A program made the translations under genes and the position numbers. From contig CAJMLW010000015.1 of assembly GCA_905214495.1 (NCBI GenBank), positions 1 to 41,698 on the forward strand: a DNA stretch of 41,698 nt. Reading direction: 5' to 3'. This DNA comes from an uncultured bacterium (lineage in GTDB: Bacteria; Bacillota; Negativicutes; Veillonellales; Veillonellaceae). How positions within the stretch are numbered: position 1 is the stretch's first letter; each line of letters starts with the position of its first letter. The notes beneath the pieces were generated by a model. It was not told the DNA's origin, did no database searches, and saw only the letters and a list, made by a program, of their open reading frames with translations. Positions 16,144 to 25,321 of this stretch are shown here, piece after piece.

Positions 16144-17170
16144 AACCGATCACCTCACTTTCAATTGGTAATGTTCTGATATAGTCTAGCCCTTCTTGCG
16201 CTTTCATAGGGTCGCCATTCAAAATGACGATGAGACGGCCTACGCTAGTGTTTTGAATATAGTCGATACCACCGAATAAAATACTTACATCGAGGTCAAA
16301 TCGACGTACTAAACCAGCCACAACAGGTTCATCTGTAGCTTGGCCGGTAAACTTCAATTTTACAAGCGGTGCCGTACCAGCAATCCAGTCATCATGAAGT
16401 TCAATATGTTCAAGCGCTTCTTGTGGTAGGTTATCGCTTACTACTGAGCCAACGAAATCTTTTGTAGTCGGTTTCTTCGGATTTGTAAATACCTCGAGCG
16501 TACTACCTTCTTCTAAGATAACACCGCCTTCGATAACGGCTACGCGGTCACAAATTTCACGGATAACTTGCATTTCATGAGTGATGAGCACAATGGTAAG
16601 CCCCATCCGTTCATTGATATCCTTCAACAATTCTAAAATAGATTCTGTTGTTTGTGGATCCAACGCAGATGTAGCTTCGTCGCACAATAATACCTTTGGA
16701 TTAGATGCCAAGGCGCGAGCAATGCCAACGCGTTGCTTTTGACCACCGGATAGCTGGGATGGATAGTTATTCACGCGGTCCGATAAACCTACGATATCGA
16801 GAATCGGAGTGATGCGTTCTTTGATTTCAGCCTTGCTAAGCCCTTGCAATTCTAATGGGAATGCTACATTGTCATAGACCGTGCGCGATGATAAAAGATT
16901 AAAATGTTGGAAAATCATGCCAATGTGTTTACGCGCTTTACGCAGTTCACTAGCACTCAATTTCGTTAAATCTGTGCCATCTACGATAACAGAGCCCGAT
17001 GTAGGGGCTTCTAGCATATTAATGCAACGAATCAATGTAGATTTACCGGCCCCTGATTGACCGATAATGCCATAGATTTGCCCTTTTTCAATGGTGAGGC
17101 TAATATCCTTCAGCGCTTCTACACGATTAGCACCTTCGTAGACCTTGCTAATGTGTTCTAATGTAATCAA
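16124..17170 (-). CDS. metN: Methionine ABC transporter ATP-binding protein
   Basis: MetN powers MetNIQ. The 348 residues have Walker A GQSGAGKST (37-45), Q-loop MIFQHFN, signature LSGGQKQR, Walker B VLLCDEATSALD and the switch His in LITHEM. The C-terminal 80 residues form the NIL domain, which in E. coli MetN binds methionine and shuts down transport (transinhibition). It lies 76 bases after dat with no clear terminator between. The binding protein metQ is about 11 kb away on the other strand. Confidence 0.95.
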   Translation of the reverse strand: MITLEHISKVYEGANRVEALKDISLTIEKGQIYGIIGQSGAGKSTLIRCINMLEAPTSGSVIVDGTDLTKLSASELRKARKHIGMIFQHFNLLSSRTVYDNVAFPLELQGLSKAEIKERITPILDIVGLSDRVNNYPSQLSGGQKQRVGIARALASNPKVLLCDEATSALDPQTTESILELLKDINERMGLTIVLITHEMQVIREICDRVAVIEGGVILEEGSTLEVFTNPKKPTTKDFVGSVVSDNLPQEALEHIELHDDWIAGTAPLVKLKFTGQATDEPVVAGLVRRFDLDVSILFGGIDYIQNTSVGRLIVILNGDPMKAQEGLDYIRTLPIESEVIGYVRASN

Positions 17171-17246
17171 AATATGTCCTTTCTTTATGAAAGCTCCCCT
17201 TACTAGCCACTATAGATACCCTATTGATACCTATAATTATGCTATA

Positions 17247-18104
17247 TTAAGCCAAGCCTTCTTCCATTAATTTTTCTAGACCATGACGTAATTTCATAGT
17301 CACTGCACCTGGTTTACCATCAGCTACAGGATTCCTGTCGAGTTTTATAATCGGAATCACACCACCGGTTGTATTGGTAAAGAATAATTCATCCGCATCA
17401 TCAACGAAAGCGCGGTCAAACTCTTTTTCGATAACAGTGATGCCCAATGAAGGTGCCACACGAGTGATAACCATTTGACGCGTAATGCCCTTCAAAATAT
17501 GATTATCTGCTGGATGTGTGTAAATAATACCATCTTTTACGGCAAATACATTGGACGTAGCCCCTTCAGTACAAATGCCATCTCGGAATAGCATCGCTGT
17601 ATAAGCAAATTTCTTTTCCGCCTTTGTTTGCGCCAAAATGTTAGGAACCAAATTCGTAGTTTTAATGTCTACATGGCCCCAACGTTCATCAGGCAATGCG
17701 ATAGCTTTCACACCGGATTCCAACTTGTTCACTGCATCCATATCGAGATTATGAATGGACATGAGCATTTGTGGTTCAAGTTTAGAGCGATCATATGCAT
17801 GATGGCGTGGCGCTACACCACGAGAGATTTGTAAGTAAATATAACCTTCTTTGATTTCACTTTGTTCAATCAAGATTTCGTGAAGTTCGGTCAAATCATC
17901 TGGCGTCATTTTTACAGGAATATCCATTTCACGCATGGATCGATATAGACGATCTTGGTGATAGGACAATGCAAAACAACGACCTTTAGTTACACGTACA
18001 ACTTCATATACAGAATCGCCGAATAAGTAACCGCGGTCATCAATGCTGATTACCTTTGCACCTGGTTCGACGAATTCACCGTTAAAATATGTTAATTCTT
18101 TCAT
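17247..18104 (-). CDS. dat: D-amino acid aminotransferase (D-alanine transaminase type)
   Basis: Dat moves the amino group between D-amino acids and 2-oxo acids using PLP, giving D-alanine or D-glutamate for cell wall, or breaking down imported D-amino acids. The 285 residues carry RGYLFGDSVYEV, LQISRGVAPRHHAY (the RxH carboxylate trap of D-specific enzymes), catalytic Lys148 in DIKTTNLVPN, and EGATSNVFAVKDG. The RHH motif and length favour Dat over branched-chain IlvE. GAGGTGC precedes the ATG. The metNI genes follow directly, which suggests joint D-methionine uptake and use. An inverted repeat lies beside its -35 region. Confidence 0.88.
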   Translation of the reverse strand: MKELTYFNGEFVEPGAKVISIDDRGYLFGDSVYEVVRVTKGRCFALSYHQDRLYRSMREMDIPVKMTPDDLTELHEILIEQSEIKEGYIYLQISRGVAPRHHAYDRSKLEPQMLMSIHNLDMDAVNKLESGVKAIALPDERWGHVDIKTTNLVPNILAQTKAEKKFAYTAMLFRDGICTEGATSNVFAVKDGIIYTHPADNHILKGITRQMVITRVAPSLGITVIEKEFDRAFVDDADELFFTNTTGGVIPIIKLDRNPVADGKPGAVTMKLRHGLEKLMEEGLA

Positions 18105-18175
18105 AAGAGCACCTCATTTTCCCTTGTTGTAACTCTAATCAGTATGATTGTATTATAGCACAATCACAGATTAAT

Positions 18176-18197
18176 TTTCACACTTTACATTGTGAAA
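18176..18197. promoter_or_regulatory. Inverted repeat near the -35 of dat
   Basis: TTTCACA (18176-18182) and TGTGAAA (18191-18197) flank an 8-bp spacer. On the minus strand a good TATAAT lies just downstream of it with a poor -35, which would suit an activator. The right half is part of the TTGTGAAAGT 10-mer also found upstream of speD and pyrF. Confidence 0.35.
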
Positions 18198-18215
18198 GTT
18201 TTCATTTTAGTCATG

Positions 18216-18267
18216 AAAAAATCCACCCTCTACCGATAACTATAAGTTATGGTAGGAGCGGATTCTA
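18216..18267 (-). terminator. Terminator of the DUF4127-acyltransferase operon
   Basis: On the minus strand, AATCCGCTCCTACC and ATAACT pair with AGTTAT and GGTAGAGGGTGGATT and are followed by six T residues. It lies about 45 bases after the acyltransferase stop. Confidence 0.9.
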
Positions 18268-18312
18268 TTGTAATTAGTTATATACCGATCTTACAGGGCT
18301 TGTATAAGCCTA

Positions 18313-19428
18313 TTAATTGCCAAGAATATATTTTCGTATTGGCTTTGGTATTTGTTTTAAACCTACTGTTGTCAAGTAGGATAATCCTACGGCCATCACA
18401 TACAACAGCACTACGTGAGGCATTGTAAATAGAAGATTATACTTGGCCATGATACCGGTCATGATCAATAACCAGAACGGATGCGCCAAATAGATACCGT
18501 ATGAAGTATCCCCAATTTGTGACCAGAATGCCTCCATCGTATTGTTGAAGGGCATCACTTGGAATAGGAATAAGCTAAACAATGTGCCAAATGCCGTATA
18601 GAATACACCCATCGGACTTAACTGATGCACCGTGTAAATCGCTTCGAGCACCGTATAGTGCCATACATCCATGACATAGTAGTAGGCGCCCAACATGGAT
18701 AGAATCGATAAAGTGGCACATGTGGCCAATAGGTATCGGTAGCGCCACATATAGGCCTTCACCTGTTCATATCGCTCAGCTACAACAGCACCAAAGAGGA
18801 ATATCCATACATAATGGATTACCCAATAGTTAAGACGCATATCAAAAAGATATTTTATAGCCGGAGAGTCGCTAAAGTTCTGCGTTACCCATGCCCCCAA
18901 TCGATAGGAGGATATGAAATTAAATCCTAGTTGTAGGACAAATAAGATGAGGAGCCAAGGAACGGGGGCTTTCAAAATCCATCGCACCATCACACGCCAT
19001 AGTGGCATGAGCACATAGAACCACACCAGTATAACCATAAAATATAAATGGTACATACTGTTACCAAACAAGAGGTTCACAATCAAAGGACCGGGATGGA
19101 GGTTTCCAAAATTGTACGCCGTTATCCCTGTATAGATAAGATAAAATAGGGACCACACAATGTAAGGATAGAGCACCACTTGAAAGCGTCGTTTCATAAA
19201 ATCTTTGTAGCTAAATGAATCATGTACCGATGTATGGTAAAACAGACCAAAAGCTGACAAGAAGAAAAACGCGGGCACTGCAAAACGAGATACAATTTCC
19301 AATACGCTAATAAGTTGTAAATTAACGAATGGATTTTGTAATGCGTAAGAACCAACATGAATGCCGATAACGCCGAGCATACAAAGGCCACGCATATAGG
19401 TTATTTCAGGCAAAAACGATCGTTTCAT
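18313..19428 (-). CDS. Acyltransferase 3 family membrane protein
   Basis: Acyltransferase-3 proteins O-acetylate or otherwise acylate surface glycans from the membrane. The 371 residues have about ten hydrophobic segments, and the start RGLCMLGVIGIHVG holds the conserved Arg and His of the family. FFFLSAFGLFY follows as the next helix motif, and DTSYGIYLAHPFW appears near the end. The start comes 6 bases after the DUF4127 stop, with no clear ribosome binding site, so translation is probably coupled. The acceptor is unknown: LPS or another envelope sugar is plausible. Confidence 0.85.
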   Translation of the reverse strand: MKRSFLPEITYMRGLCMLGVIGIHVGSYALQNPFVNLQLISVLEIVSRFAVPAFFFLSAFGLFYHTSVHDSFSYKDFMKRRFQVVLYPYIVWSLFYLIYTGITAYNFGNLHPGPLIVNLLFGNSMYHLYFMVILVWFYVLMPLWRVMVRWILKAPVPWLLILFVLQLGFNFISSYRLGAWVTQNFSDSPAIKYLFDMRLNYWVIHYVWIFLFGAVVAERYEQVKAYMWRYRYLLATCATLSILSMLGAYYYVMDVWHYTVLEAIYTVHQLSPMGVFYTAFGTLFSLFLFQVMPFNNTMEAFWSQIGDTSYGIYLAHPFWLLIMTGIMAKYNLLFTMPHVVLLYVMAVGLSYLTTVGLKQIPKPIRKYILGN

Positions 19429-19434
19429 AGGCGA

Positions 19435-21210
19435 TTATTGTTGCGGCACAGTGGCCGATGTAGGAACAATACGAGGTGAAGTCGCCGCTTGATGTACTAC
19501 CGTTGCAGCTGGTGTAGCCTGAGTCGTTGTAGTTGGCGTAGCTGGTTGCGATTGGCCATTAGCTTGTGCAGCCGCAGCTGCTGCAGCTTCAACCTGTCTC
19601 TTCGCTTCTTCTTCACGTTGCATACGAATTTCTTTTTGAAGCGGTACTACTGGTTTATCATAAACGGTAATATCCGTTTCAAATAAACGACCCCATGGGA
19701 ATGTAGCCTTAACTGTACGTGGGTCTACCTTCAAATAGGTTTCACTGAAATCTTGTACACGTTCTTGTAAATACTCTTCTAATTCTGAATTCAAGTCACC
19801 AGAGTAGCGTACATTGTCGGTACGAATAGAATCTTGCATACGATAAATGTCCTTGCGGATATTCGCTTGATATGCCCAGTTATCTAAGTATTGTTGGGTC
19901 AACATATCTCGATGACCTTCTGGAGACATAGATTGTAACAATAAGCCTTGCGCAATAGCATAGCCTACCGTATTACTTGCTGTATTCCAGCCATTATAAG
20001 CGCCGATTTTATAGAGTAAATCGCGTTTGTATAAAGCACCTAACAAGGTATTATCGGAACCATTATTATATGCAATATCCGCAATACTCACGGTTACACC
20101 TTGCTCTGTGGCTTGTTGAATACGATCTACAAAGGCATTCGTAGCTTGTGAAATCATTGGGAAGTTCCCAAATGTTTCAGATTCAGATGTGCTCGTAGAA
20201 AGCGGTGTATTAACAGCGAGAAGAACAGTTGGTTTGCCCGCAGTTGTCATCGTACCACCAACGGCTTCTACGTGTTCTGCAATTGTCTTATCAATGGTTT
20301 GATCTTCGTAACCTGGCAATGTTTTACCAGCACCACCAAGCGGATAAATCACGGAGAACGTCGGTTTTTCTGCACTATCATCCGTCCGAGAACGAGCCAT
20401 CAACAACAAACCAAGTTGATCTGCCCCAGGGAAGCTACCATATTGGGTACGTGGAATACCTTTGGAGTACTGACTTAAATAACGCCCTTCCAAAGCGGAT
20501 TGAGATAATTGAGATGTGTCATCATGCCCCAATGCAAAGTATGAAAACACACCATTACGAGCTTCATCAATCAAATCCTTGTTTACTTGCATATTTTTTT
20601 GACGGCGAGAGAACCAATCTTGTAAATATTCAATTGGCACAGAAGCTTGCAAGCTCATCAATTTTTGCGTTTCTGCTTGTGTTAATGTGCCCGCGTCCAA
20701 TTTATCTTGTAATGCAGCAATTTGGAATATAGTTGGACCGTAATCTGCATAATAGGATGGTTCGGTGCCACCTCCACTAGCGCGCGGAGAACGCATGACG
20801 GTACCAAAGCCATAGATGCGTGTATTTTTATGGTTTGCCTTAAGCGCTTCGATGCGTTTTAAACGATTTTCCAATGTGCTCAATGGCAAATTATGTTTAC
20901 GAGAATCCACAAGGCCGCCATAGATTAAGGTATCTGTACTCAATACCATAACATCGGCACGGCCCGCATTTTGCTCTACCCAATTCCAGATTTGATCGGC
21001 TTGCCCTTTGTAGGTTTTACCAGAAATCAAATTTTGTGGTGGTGTTAACACCGTCATCCCCGCTGCCTTTGCAGTATCAACTGTATATTGCAGACTTACT
21101 GGGCGATCATCTTGCGGAACATATAATACAGTTTCCGCATCAACTTGAATGGATGTACCCGTAGCAATAGCCGTAACCATTAACGCTACTTTCAACCATT
21201 TTTTAGACAT
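19435..21210 (-). CDS. DUF4127 family exported protein
   Basis: The 591 residues start with a signal peptide (KK then a hydrophobic stretch, cleavage likely after VDA at about residue 25). The mature part begins TVLYVPQDDRPVSLQYT, the DUF4127 hallmark, and carries VLSTDTLIYGGLVDSR and FALGHDDTSQLS. The function of the family is unknown, and the conserved DDRP/GGLVxSR motifs suggest an enzyme. The last 50 residues are low-complexity Ala, Gln, Thr and Pro, like a linker or surface tail. AAAGGAG precedes the ATG. Operon pairing with an acyltransferase hints at a role in envelope sugar or cell-wall modification. Confidence 0.85.
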   Translation of the reverse strand: MSKKWLKVALMVTAIATGTSIQVDAETVLYVPQDDRPVSLQYTVDTAKAAGMTVLTPPQNLISGKTYKGQADQIWNWVEQNAGRADVMVLSTDTLIYGGLVDSRKHNLPLSTLENRLKRIEALKANHKNTRIYGFGTVMRSPRASGGGTEPSYYADYGPTIFQIAALQDKLDAGTLTQAETQKLMSLQASVPIEYLQDWFSRRQKNMQVNKDLIDEARNGVFSYFALGHDDTSQLSQSALEGRYLSQYSKGIPRTQYGSFPGADQLGLLLMARSRTDDSAEKPTFSVIYPLGGAGKTLPGYEDQTIDKTIAEHVEAVGGTMTTAGKPTVLLAVNTPLSTSTSESETFGNFPMISQATNAFVDRIQQATEQGVTVSIADIAYNNGSDNTLLGALYKRDLLYKIGAYNGWNTASNTVGYAIAQGLLLQSMSPEGHRDMLTQQYLDNWAYQANIRKDIYRMQDSIRTDNVRYSGDLNSELEEYLQERVQDFSETYLKVDPRTVKATFPWGRLFETDITVYDKPVVPLQKEIRMQREEEAKRQVEAAAAAAAQANGQSQPATPTTTTQATPAATVVHQAATSPRIVPTSATVPQQ

Positions 21211-21349
21211 AGGTTAAACTCCTTTATCAAACACGCTTGTGCATACCATTTCACAACTGTTGTAAGGGATACAATCATAAAAAAATAACTAATATTACAA
21301 TTATATCACTTAGTCATAATTTGGCAAATATATCGCATAAAACCGATTA

Positions 21350-21976
21350 TTATCTGACACGAGGTAAACTCCAGTGATATTTAATGGCTAGTAGACGAAT
21401 GATCAGCACAATAGTGAAAGCACCATATACGGCTTGGCCCGACCAATCGCTAATTACCAGTAGATAATAAGCTATACCGCCAATAATGCTTGGCAACGCA
21501 TATACGTCTTCTTTCAGTACGGAAGGCACGCGCTGCGCCAACATATCGCGCAGAATGCCACCACCTACAGCGGTAATCGTACCAAGCAATACGATAAATA
21601 TAGGTAAGTCCGGATATAGTGTATACCCTGCAGAGGCACCCGTAACGGTAAAGGATGCTAAGCCAAGAGCATCGGCAAATAAATAACTAGCCCTACTACG
21701 AGGTCCCATTATGTTGCGATGATAACGACTGTTATAAATGACAAATACAATAAAGGTTACCACGAGGACGACCGTAACATACACTACATTACGAAGTGAA
21801 TTGGGCGGGAAATAGCCTAGCAGTACATCACGAATCACGCCGCCCCCAATAGCGGTAGCAAGCGCGAGCACCGCCATGCCAAAAATATCCATTTTACGGG
21901 ACACACCCACAAGTGCGCCTGATACGGCGAATGCGATGGTACCAATCATGTCAAACATATACCAAATAATATCCAT
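21350..21976 (-). CDS. TRIC/UPF0126 (YicG-like) channel protein
   Basis: The 208 residues have about seven membrane helices and two copies of the family motif: AVSGALVGVSRKMDIFGMAVLA with IGGGVIRDVLLG, then TVTGASAGY with VGGGILRDML. Prokaryotic TRIC homologues are trimeric cation (K+) channels, although a role in small-metabolite export has also been proposed for UPF0126 relatives. I set the start at the ATG (21974-21976), five codons after a TTG, since GAGG then lies 5 bases away. The gene stands alone between DUF4127 and tadA. Confidence 0.85.
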   Translation of the reverse strand: MDIIWYMFDMIGTIAFAVSGALVGVSRKMDIFGMAVLALATAIGGGVIRDVLLGYFPPNSLRNVVYVTVVLVVTFIVFVIYNSRYHRNIMGPRSRASYLFADALGLASFTVTGASAGYTLYPDLPIFIVLLGTITAVGGGILRDMLAQRVPSVLKEDVYALPSIIGGIAYYLLVISDWSGQAVYGAFTIVLIIRLLAIKYHWSLPRVR

Positions 21977-22081
21977 ACTAGCCTCACACAAGCAACTGAC
22001 ACAACGATTAAATCTATTCGCAAAAATACGATAAAATATGATAGACTCTATGTAAGATATTATACATTAAGAGGTGCGATA

Positions 22082-22630
22082 ATGACAAAAGACCTAATGG
22101 ATTCAACCAAACTTAATACAATGGACGAGCGCAGTCGTGACGAATACTTTATGAGACTTGCCATCGAAGAAGGCAAAAAAGCGTATGCCCTTGGCGAAAT
22201 TCCTATTGGCGCCATTTTGGTCCACGATAATCAAGTCATTTCACGTCATCATAACCGCCGTGAACTGGATCATGATGCAACAGCTCACGCCGAGGTTCTC
22301 GTCATCCGTGAGGCCTGTAATAGCCTAAAGCGCTGGCGGTTGACTGGATGCACCCTGTATGTTACGATAGAGCCGTGTCCTATGTGCGCAGGGGCCATTA
22401 TTAACAGCCGTATTGATCGCGTTGTATATGGTGCTAGCGACTACAAAGGAGGCGCTGTAGAATCACTGTTCAATGTGCTATCCCATCCGGGACTAAACCA
22501 TGAACCACAATTGCAAGCAGGCATCCTCGCTGATGAATGTAGCCAATTGATGAAAGATTTCTTTAAAGAGCGTCGTAAAGCACGGAGGAGTACCCAAGAG
22601 GCTGAAGGGTCCGCACTCGAAATGCGGTAG
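22082..22630 (+). CDS. tadA: tRNA-specific adenosine deaminase
   Basis: TadA deaminates A34 to inosine in tRNA-Arg(ACG), an essential decoding step. The 182 residues contain the zinc active site: HAE (His69, Glu71) and PCPMCAGA (Cys99, Cys102), plus DYKGGAVESLFNVL. AGAGGTG precedes the ATG, giving a 13-residue N-terminal extension before the usual MDERSRDEYFM start. The last 15 codons and the stop lie inside the tRNA-Ser gene that follows. The normal protein ends at about FFKERRK, so the extra RRSTQEAEGSALEMR tail is a read-out of tRNA sequence. Confidence 0.95.
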   Translation: MTKDLMDSTKLNTMDERSRDEYFMRLAIEEGKKAYALGEIPIGAILVHDNQVISRHHNRRELDHDATAHAEVLVIREACNSLKRWRLTGCTLYVTIEPCPMCAGAIINSRIDRVVYGASDYKGGAVESLFNVLSHPGLNHEPQLQAGILADECSQLMKDFFKERRKARRSTQEAEGSALEMR

Positions 22631-22674
22631 GTCGGGCAACCGGCGCGGGGGTTCAAATCCCTCCTCCTCTGCCA
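22584..22674 (+). tRNA. tRNA-Ser (anticodon CGA), overlapping the tadA 3' end
   Basis: This 91-nt tRNA has a long variable arm (TAGGTCGGGCAACCGGCGC), T-arm GGTTCAAATCC and an encoded CCA. The anticodon stem-loop CCGCACTCGAAATGCGG shows anticodon CGA (reads TCG). Its first 47 bases are also the end of tadA, and the tadA stop TAG lies in the variable region. Processing of a joint transcript would cut the tadA message. Confidence 0.95.
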
Positions 22675-22688
22675 TATTGTCATACGTT

Positions 22689-22726
22689 GTCCTATGATTG
22701 CATATGCTATCGTAGGGCATTTTTTA
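22689..22726 (+). terminator. Terminator of tadA-tRNA-Ser
   Basis: CCTATGAT pairs with ATCGTAGG around a short loop and is followed by a TTTTTT run, 15 bases after the tRNA CCA end. Confidence 0.85.
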
Positions 22727-22790
22727 TTAGGATTAATAGTATATAATATAAATATGTTGTATATTATATCATCAACTCAAGAGGTCTACT

Positions 22791-23978
22791 ATGCAAAAAT
22801 ATTATCCCTATCTCATCACGCTGAGTCACATGATTAACGACTCGTGCCAAAGTGTATTACCTGCATTATTACCGCTATTTATCTATACGTATGGATTGAC
22901 CTTAGAGCAAGCAGGTTTTCTCATCTTAGCGAATACAGCATTATCATCATTGCTACAGCCATTGCTAGGGTATCTTTCAGACAAGCTCAATCAGCCACGC
23001 CTCATCGCAGCAGGCACGTTATTATCCGCATGTAGTACGGGGATGATGGGTTTTGTTTCGTCTTATGAAAGTCTCCTTGTATGTGCCACACTAGCTGGTG
23101 TAGGTTCTTCCATTTTCCATCCTGAAGGGGCAAAAATTATGAACCGCCTCGGAGGTGGCAAAAAGGGCAAAGCAATGGGAACCTTCGCCATCGGCGGTAG
23201 TTCAGGCTTCGCCTTTGGTCCTCTATTTGCTGGCGCTATCGCCTATACAGTAGGTGCACATGGCCTAGCAGCTTTCACCCTAGCCGGTATTATTATATCT
23301 ACCGTTCTATTTCTGCTCATGCCACGTATCGTAGCTCATGCCCAAACTATCGACCAAGCCGTAGCCACCGAACATTCAACAGTTGCAGTGCAGCCACTGA
23401 AAAATTATTGGAAATATTTTGGCATATTGTTCATCATTATCCTAAGCCAATCGGTTAATTTCCGTGTTATCAATGCATTTATCCCTGTATTCTGGACTCA
23501 TGAACTCGGCACGAGCCCCGAACAAGGTAGTTTTGCATTAACCGTATTCTTTAGCATCGGCATCTTTATGACCTACATCGGTGGCTTATTGGGCGATAAA
23601 TACGGTCCTATCAAAATCATTAGATTATCTCTATTGATTTGGTTGCCATCCATGTTCCTATTAACACAAGTCCCTGAGTTTTCTGTAACGATTATGATGC
23701 CACTCGCCTATCTGATTTTGCTCATGATTGGTGCTGCAAAGGCCATCAGTTACAGCCCTGTTATTGTACTGGGCCAAACTTATCTAGCTAAGAGCATCGG
23801 ATTTGCATCAGGCATCACCCTTGGTGTAAGCCAAACAATCGGCGGAATCATCGCACCGGTTGTAGGGAATTTAGCAGATACCTATTCCCTACCAGCAGCC
23901 ATGATGACACTAGTTCCATTCCTTATTATGGGACTGGTCGCATCATTGCTACTAAAGGATCCTAAAAAATTACAATAA
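22791..23978 (+). CDS. MFS transporter, fosmidomycin-resistance (Fsr) type
   Basis: The 395 residues show 12 hydrophobic segments. The first helix region, LSHMINDSCQSVLPALLPLF, and the motif GVGSSIFHPEGAKIMNRLGG are typical of Fsr-like exporters. GYLSDKLNQPRL is the loop 2-3 MFS motif. These drug/H+ antiporters sit in the inner membrane, and the real substrate is unknown. AGAGGTC precedes the ATG. An AT-rich 10-bp inverted repeat (22741-22769) lies directly upstream. Confidence 0.88.
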   Translation: MQKYYPYLITLSHMINDSCQSVLPALLPLFIYTYGLTLEQAGFLILANTALSSLLQPLLGYLSDKLNQPRLIAAGTLLSACSTGMMGFVSSYESLLVCATLAGVGSSIFHPEGAKIMNRLGGGKKGKAMGTFAIGGSSGFAFGPLFAGAIAYTVGAHGLAAFTLAGIIISTVLFLLMPRIVAHAQTIDQAVATEHSTVAVQPLKNYWKYFGILFIIILSQSVNFRVINAFIPVFWTHELGTSPEQGSFALTVFFSIGIFMTYIGGLLGDKYGPIKIIRLSLLIWLPSMFLLTQVPEFSVTIMMPLAYLILLMIGAAKAISYSPVIVLGQTYLAKSIGFASGITLGVSQTIGGIIAPVVGNLADTYSLPAAMMTLVPFLIMGLVASLLLKDPKKLQ

Positions 23979-23984
23979 TATTAG

Positions 23985-24025
23985 AAAAACAGCGTTATAA
24001 CCAAACTGGTCATAACGCTGTTTTC
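23985..24025 (+). terminator. Bidirectional terminator between the MFS and desulfidase genes
   Basis: AAAACAGCGTTAT pairs with ATAACGCTGTTTT. Each side carries a T run in its own direction, so it serves both convergent genes. Confidence 0.9.
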
Positions 24026-24072
24026 TTATTTGTAGGATTATAGGACGAACTGTTTTCCGTATATAAAACCAA

Positions 24073-25320
24073 TTAATGCTTTAACATTTCATTCAAAATA
24101 ACCACATCAGTTTCTTTCATGCCTTGTGCTACGACACCGATACTTTTAATCGTATCATCAACGGAGTGAGCCACAAGACCATCACCCTTTTGATAGCTCT
24201 TGTTGAGGCGGGCTTGTTTATAGCCCATAAAAGCGCCATCTAAGGAGATGGCAATTTTACCGGCACATGATGGTTTTGCCCCATCACATACAATGCCAGA
24301 TAAACTAACAAGACCATTTACAAGTGTATCTTCGATGATATCTTTGCTATCGCCTTTCAAAAAGGCAATTCCAGCCACACTTACAACGCCAGCCGATACA
24401 ACGCCACAGTATGCAGAAAGTTTACCAATGCCTGATTTAACATACAGTGTTAACAAGTTAGCAAACACAAGAGCGCGATATAGGTCATCATCACTTTTAC
24501 CAAGTTCTTCCGCCGCTGTGATAATCGGCATAGATACAGTCAAGCCTTGATTGCCAGAGCCAGAGCATATAACAACAGGTAACGGGCACCCACTCATGCG
24601 TGCATCGGATCCTGCTGCGGCACGAGCCTTGCACTTTGTTTCTAGAGATGGGTTTTCATCATCAAGCAATAACAATTGACCAATATTGGCACCATAATCA
24701 TTGGATAAACCTTCATTTGAAATGGCTGTATTATATTCTACCTGTTGCTTAATGCTAGGTAAGATACCAGAAATGTCGCCAGCTTTTGCAAATTCATAGA
24801 TACTATCGAATGTCATCGGGCAAGTACTACTTTCAGCCTCTTTAATTTCGTTAATGGTTTCAGAAAGCACTTCTCCATCTACGGACACATAAGTAATATT
24901 AGTATGTGCATTTTCAATACGTACCACTACCGTATGTTCATCAGTTGTTGCCGTAATCTCAATGTAGAGATTATCTACGCCTTCCGCTAGTTCTACAGTG
25001 CAAAAACTGGAATCTAATAACATACCTAACCACTTACGATCTTCATCAGTAGCAGACTCAAGTACCTCTAATTCTCGTTCAGGATGACCTACAATAGCGC
25101 CGAGCACGGTAGCCGCTGCTAGCCCTTTGCGACCTCCAGAGTTGGGAATGACAACAGATTTTACATTCTTTATAATATTCGCACTACATCGCGCATAAAT
25201 ATGGTTTGGAAACTCATCCAATACGGATACCGCCTTAGCTGCTGCATACGCCAGCGCGATTGGCTCTGTACAGCCAAAGGCAGGTCGCATTTCTTTTTGT
25301 AATAATGAAATATAATCCAT
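24073..25320 (-). CDS. L-cysteine desulfidase family protein (CyuA/UPF0597)
   Basis: This [4Fe-4S] enzyme family splits L-cysteine to pyruvate, sulfide and ammonia, and is related to L-serine dehydratase. The 415 residues carry GCTEPIALAYA with Cys17, NIIKNVKSVVIPNSGGRKG, CSGSGNQGLT and GIVCDGAKPSCAGKIAIS, which supply the likely cluster cysteines. It starts one base after the ridA stop, with only a weak GGAAG, so translation is coupled. The pairing makes sense, since the reaction releases 2-aminoacrylate that RidA hydrolyses. A serine dehydratase activity is possible. Confidence 0.88.
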   Translation of the reverse strand: MDYISLLQKEMRPAFGCTEPIALAYAAAKAVSVLDEFPNHIYARCSANIIKNVKSVVIPNSGGRKGLAAATVLGAIVGHPERELEVLESATDEDRKWLGMLLDSSFCTVELAEGVDNLYIEITATTDEHTVVVRIENAHTNITYVSVDGEVLSETINEIKEAESSTCPMTFDSIYEFAKAGDISGILPSIKQQVEYNTAISNEGLSNDYGANIGQLLLLDDENPSLETKCKARAAAGSDARMSGCPLPVVICSGSGNQGLTVSMPIITAAEELGKSDDDLYRALVFANLLTLYVKSGIGKLSAYCGVVSAGVVSVAGIAFLKGDSKDIIEDTLVNGLVSLSGIVCDGAKPSCAGKIAISLDGAFMGYKQARLNKSYQKGDGLVAHSVDDTIKSIGVVAQGMKETDVVILNEMLKH

Positions 25321-25321
25321 A

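Noticed and set aside
18190..18207. Rex (NADH sensor) site
   Set aside because: Only the left half TTGTGAA fits. The right half lacks TTCACAA.
22441..22720. Minus-strand frames over tRNA-Ser and the tadA end
   Set aside because: Both are shadows of tadA and the tRNA. The EEEGFEPP type of sequence is a well-known tRNA read-out.
22741..22769. AT-only inverted repeat before the MFS gene as an operator
   Set aside because: In such AT-rich DNA a 10-bp arm of A and T can arise by chance, so it is only mentioned with the gene.
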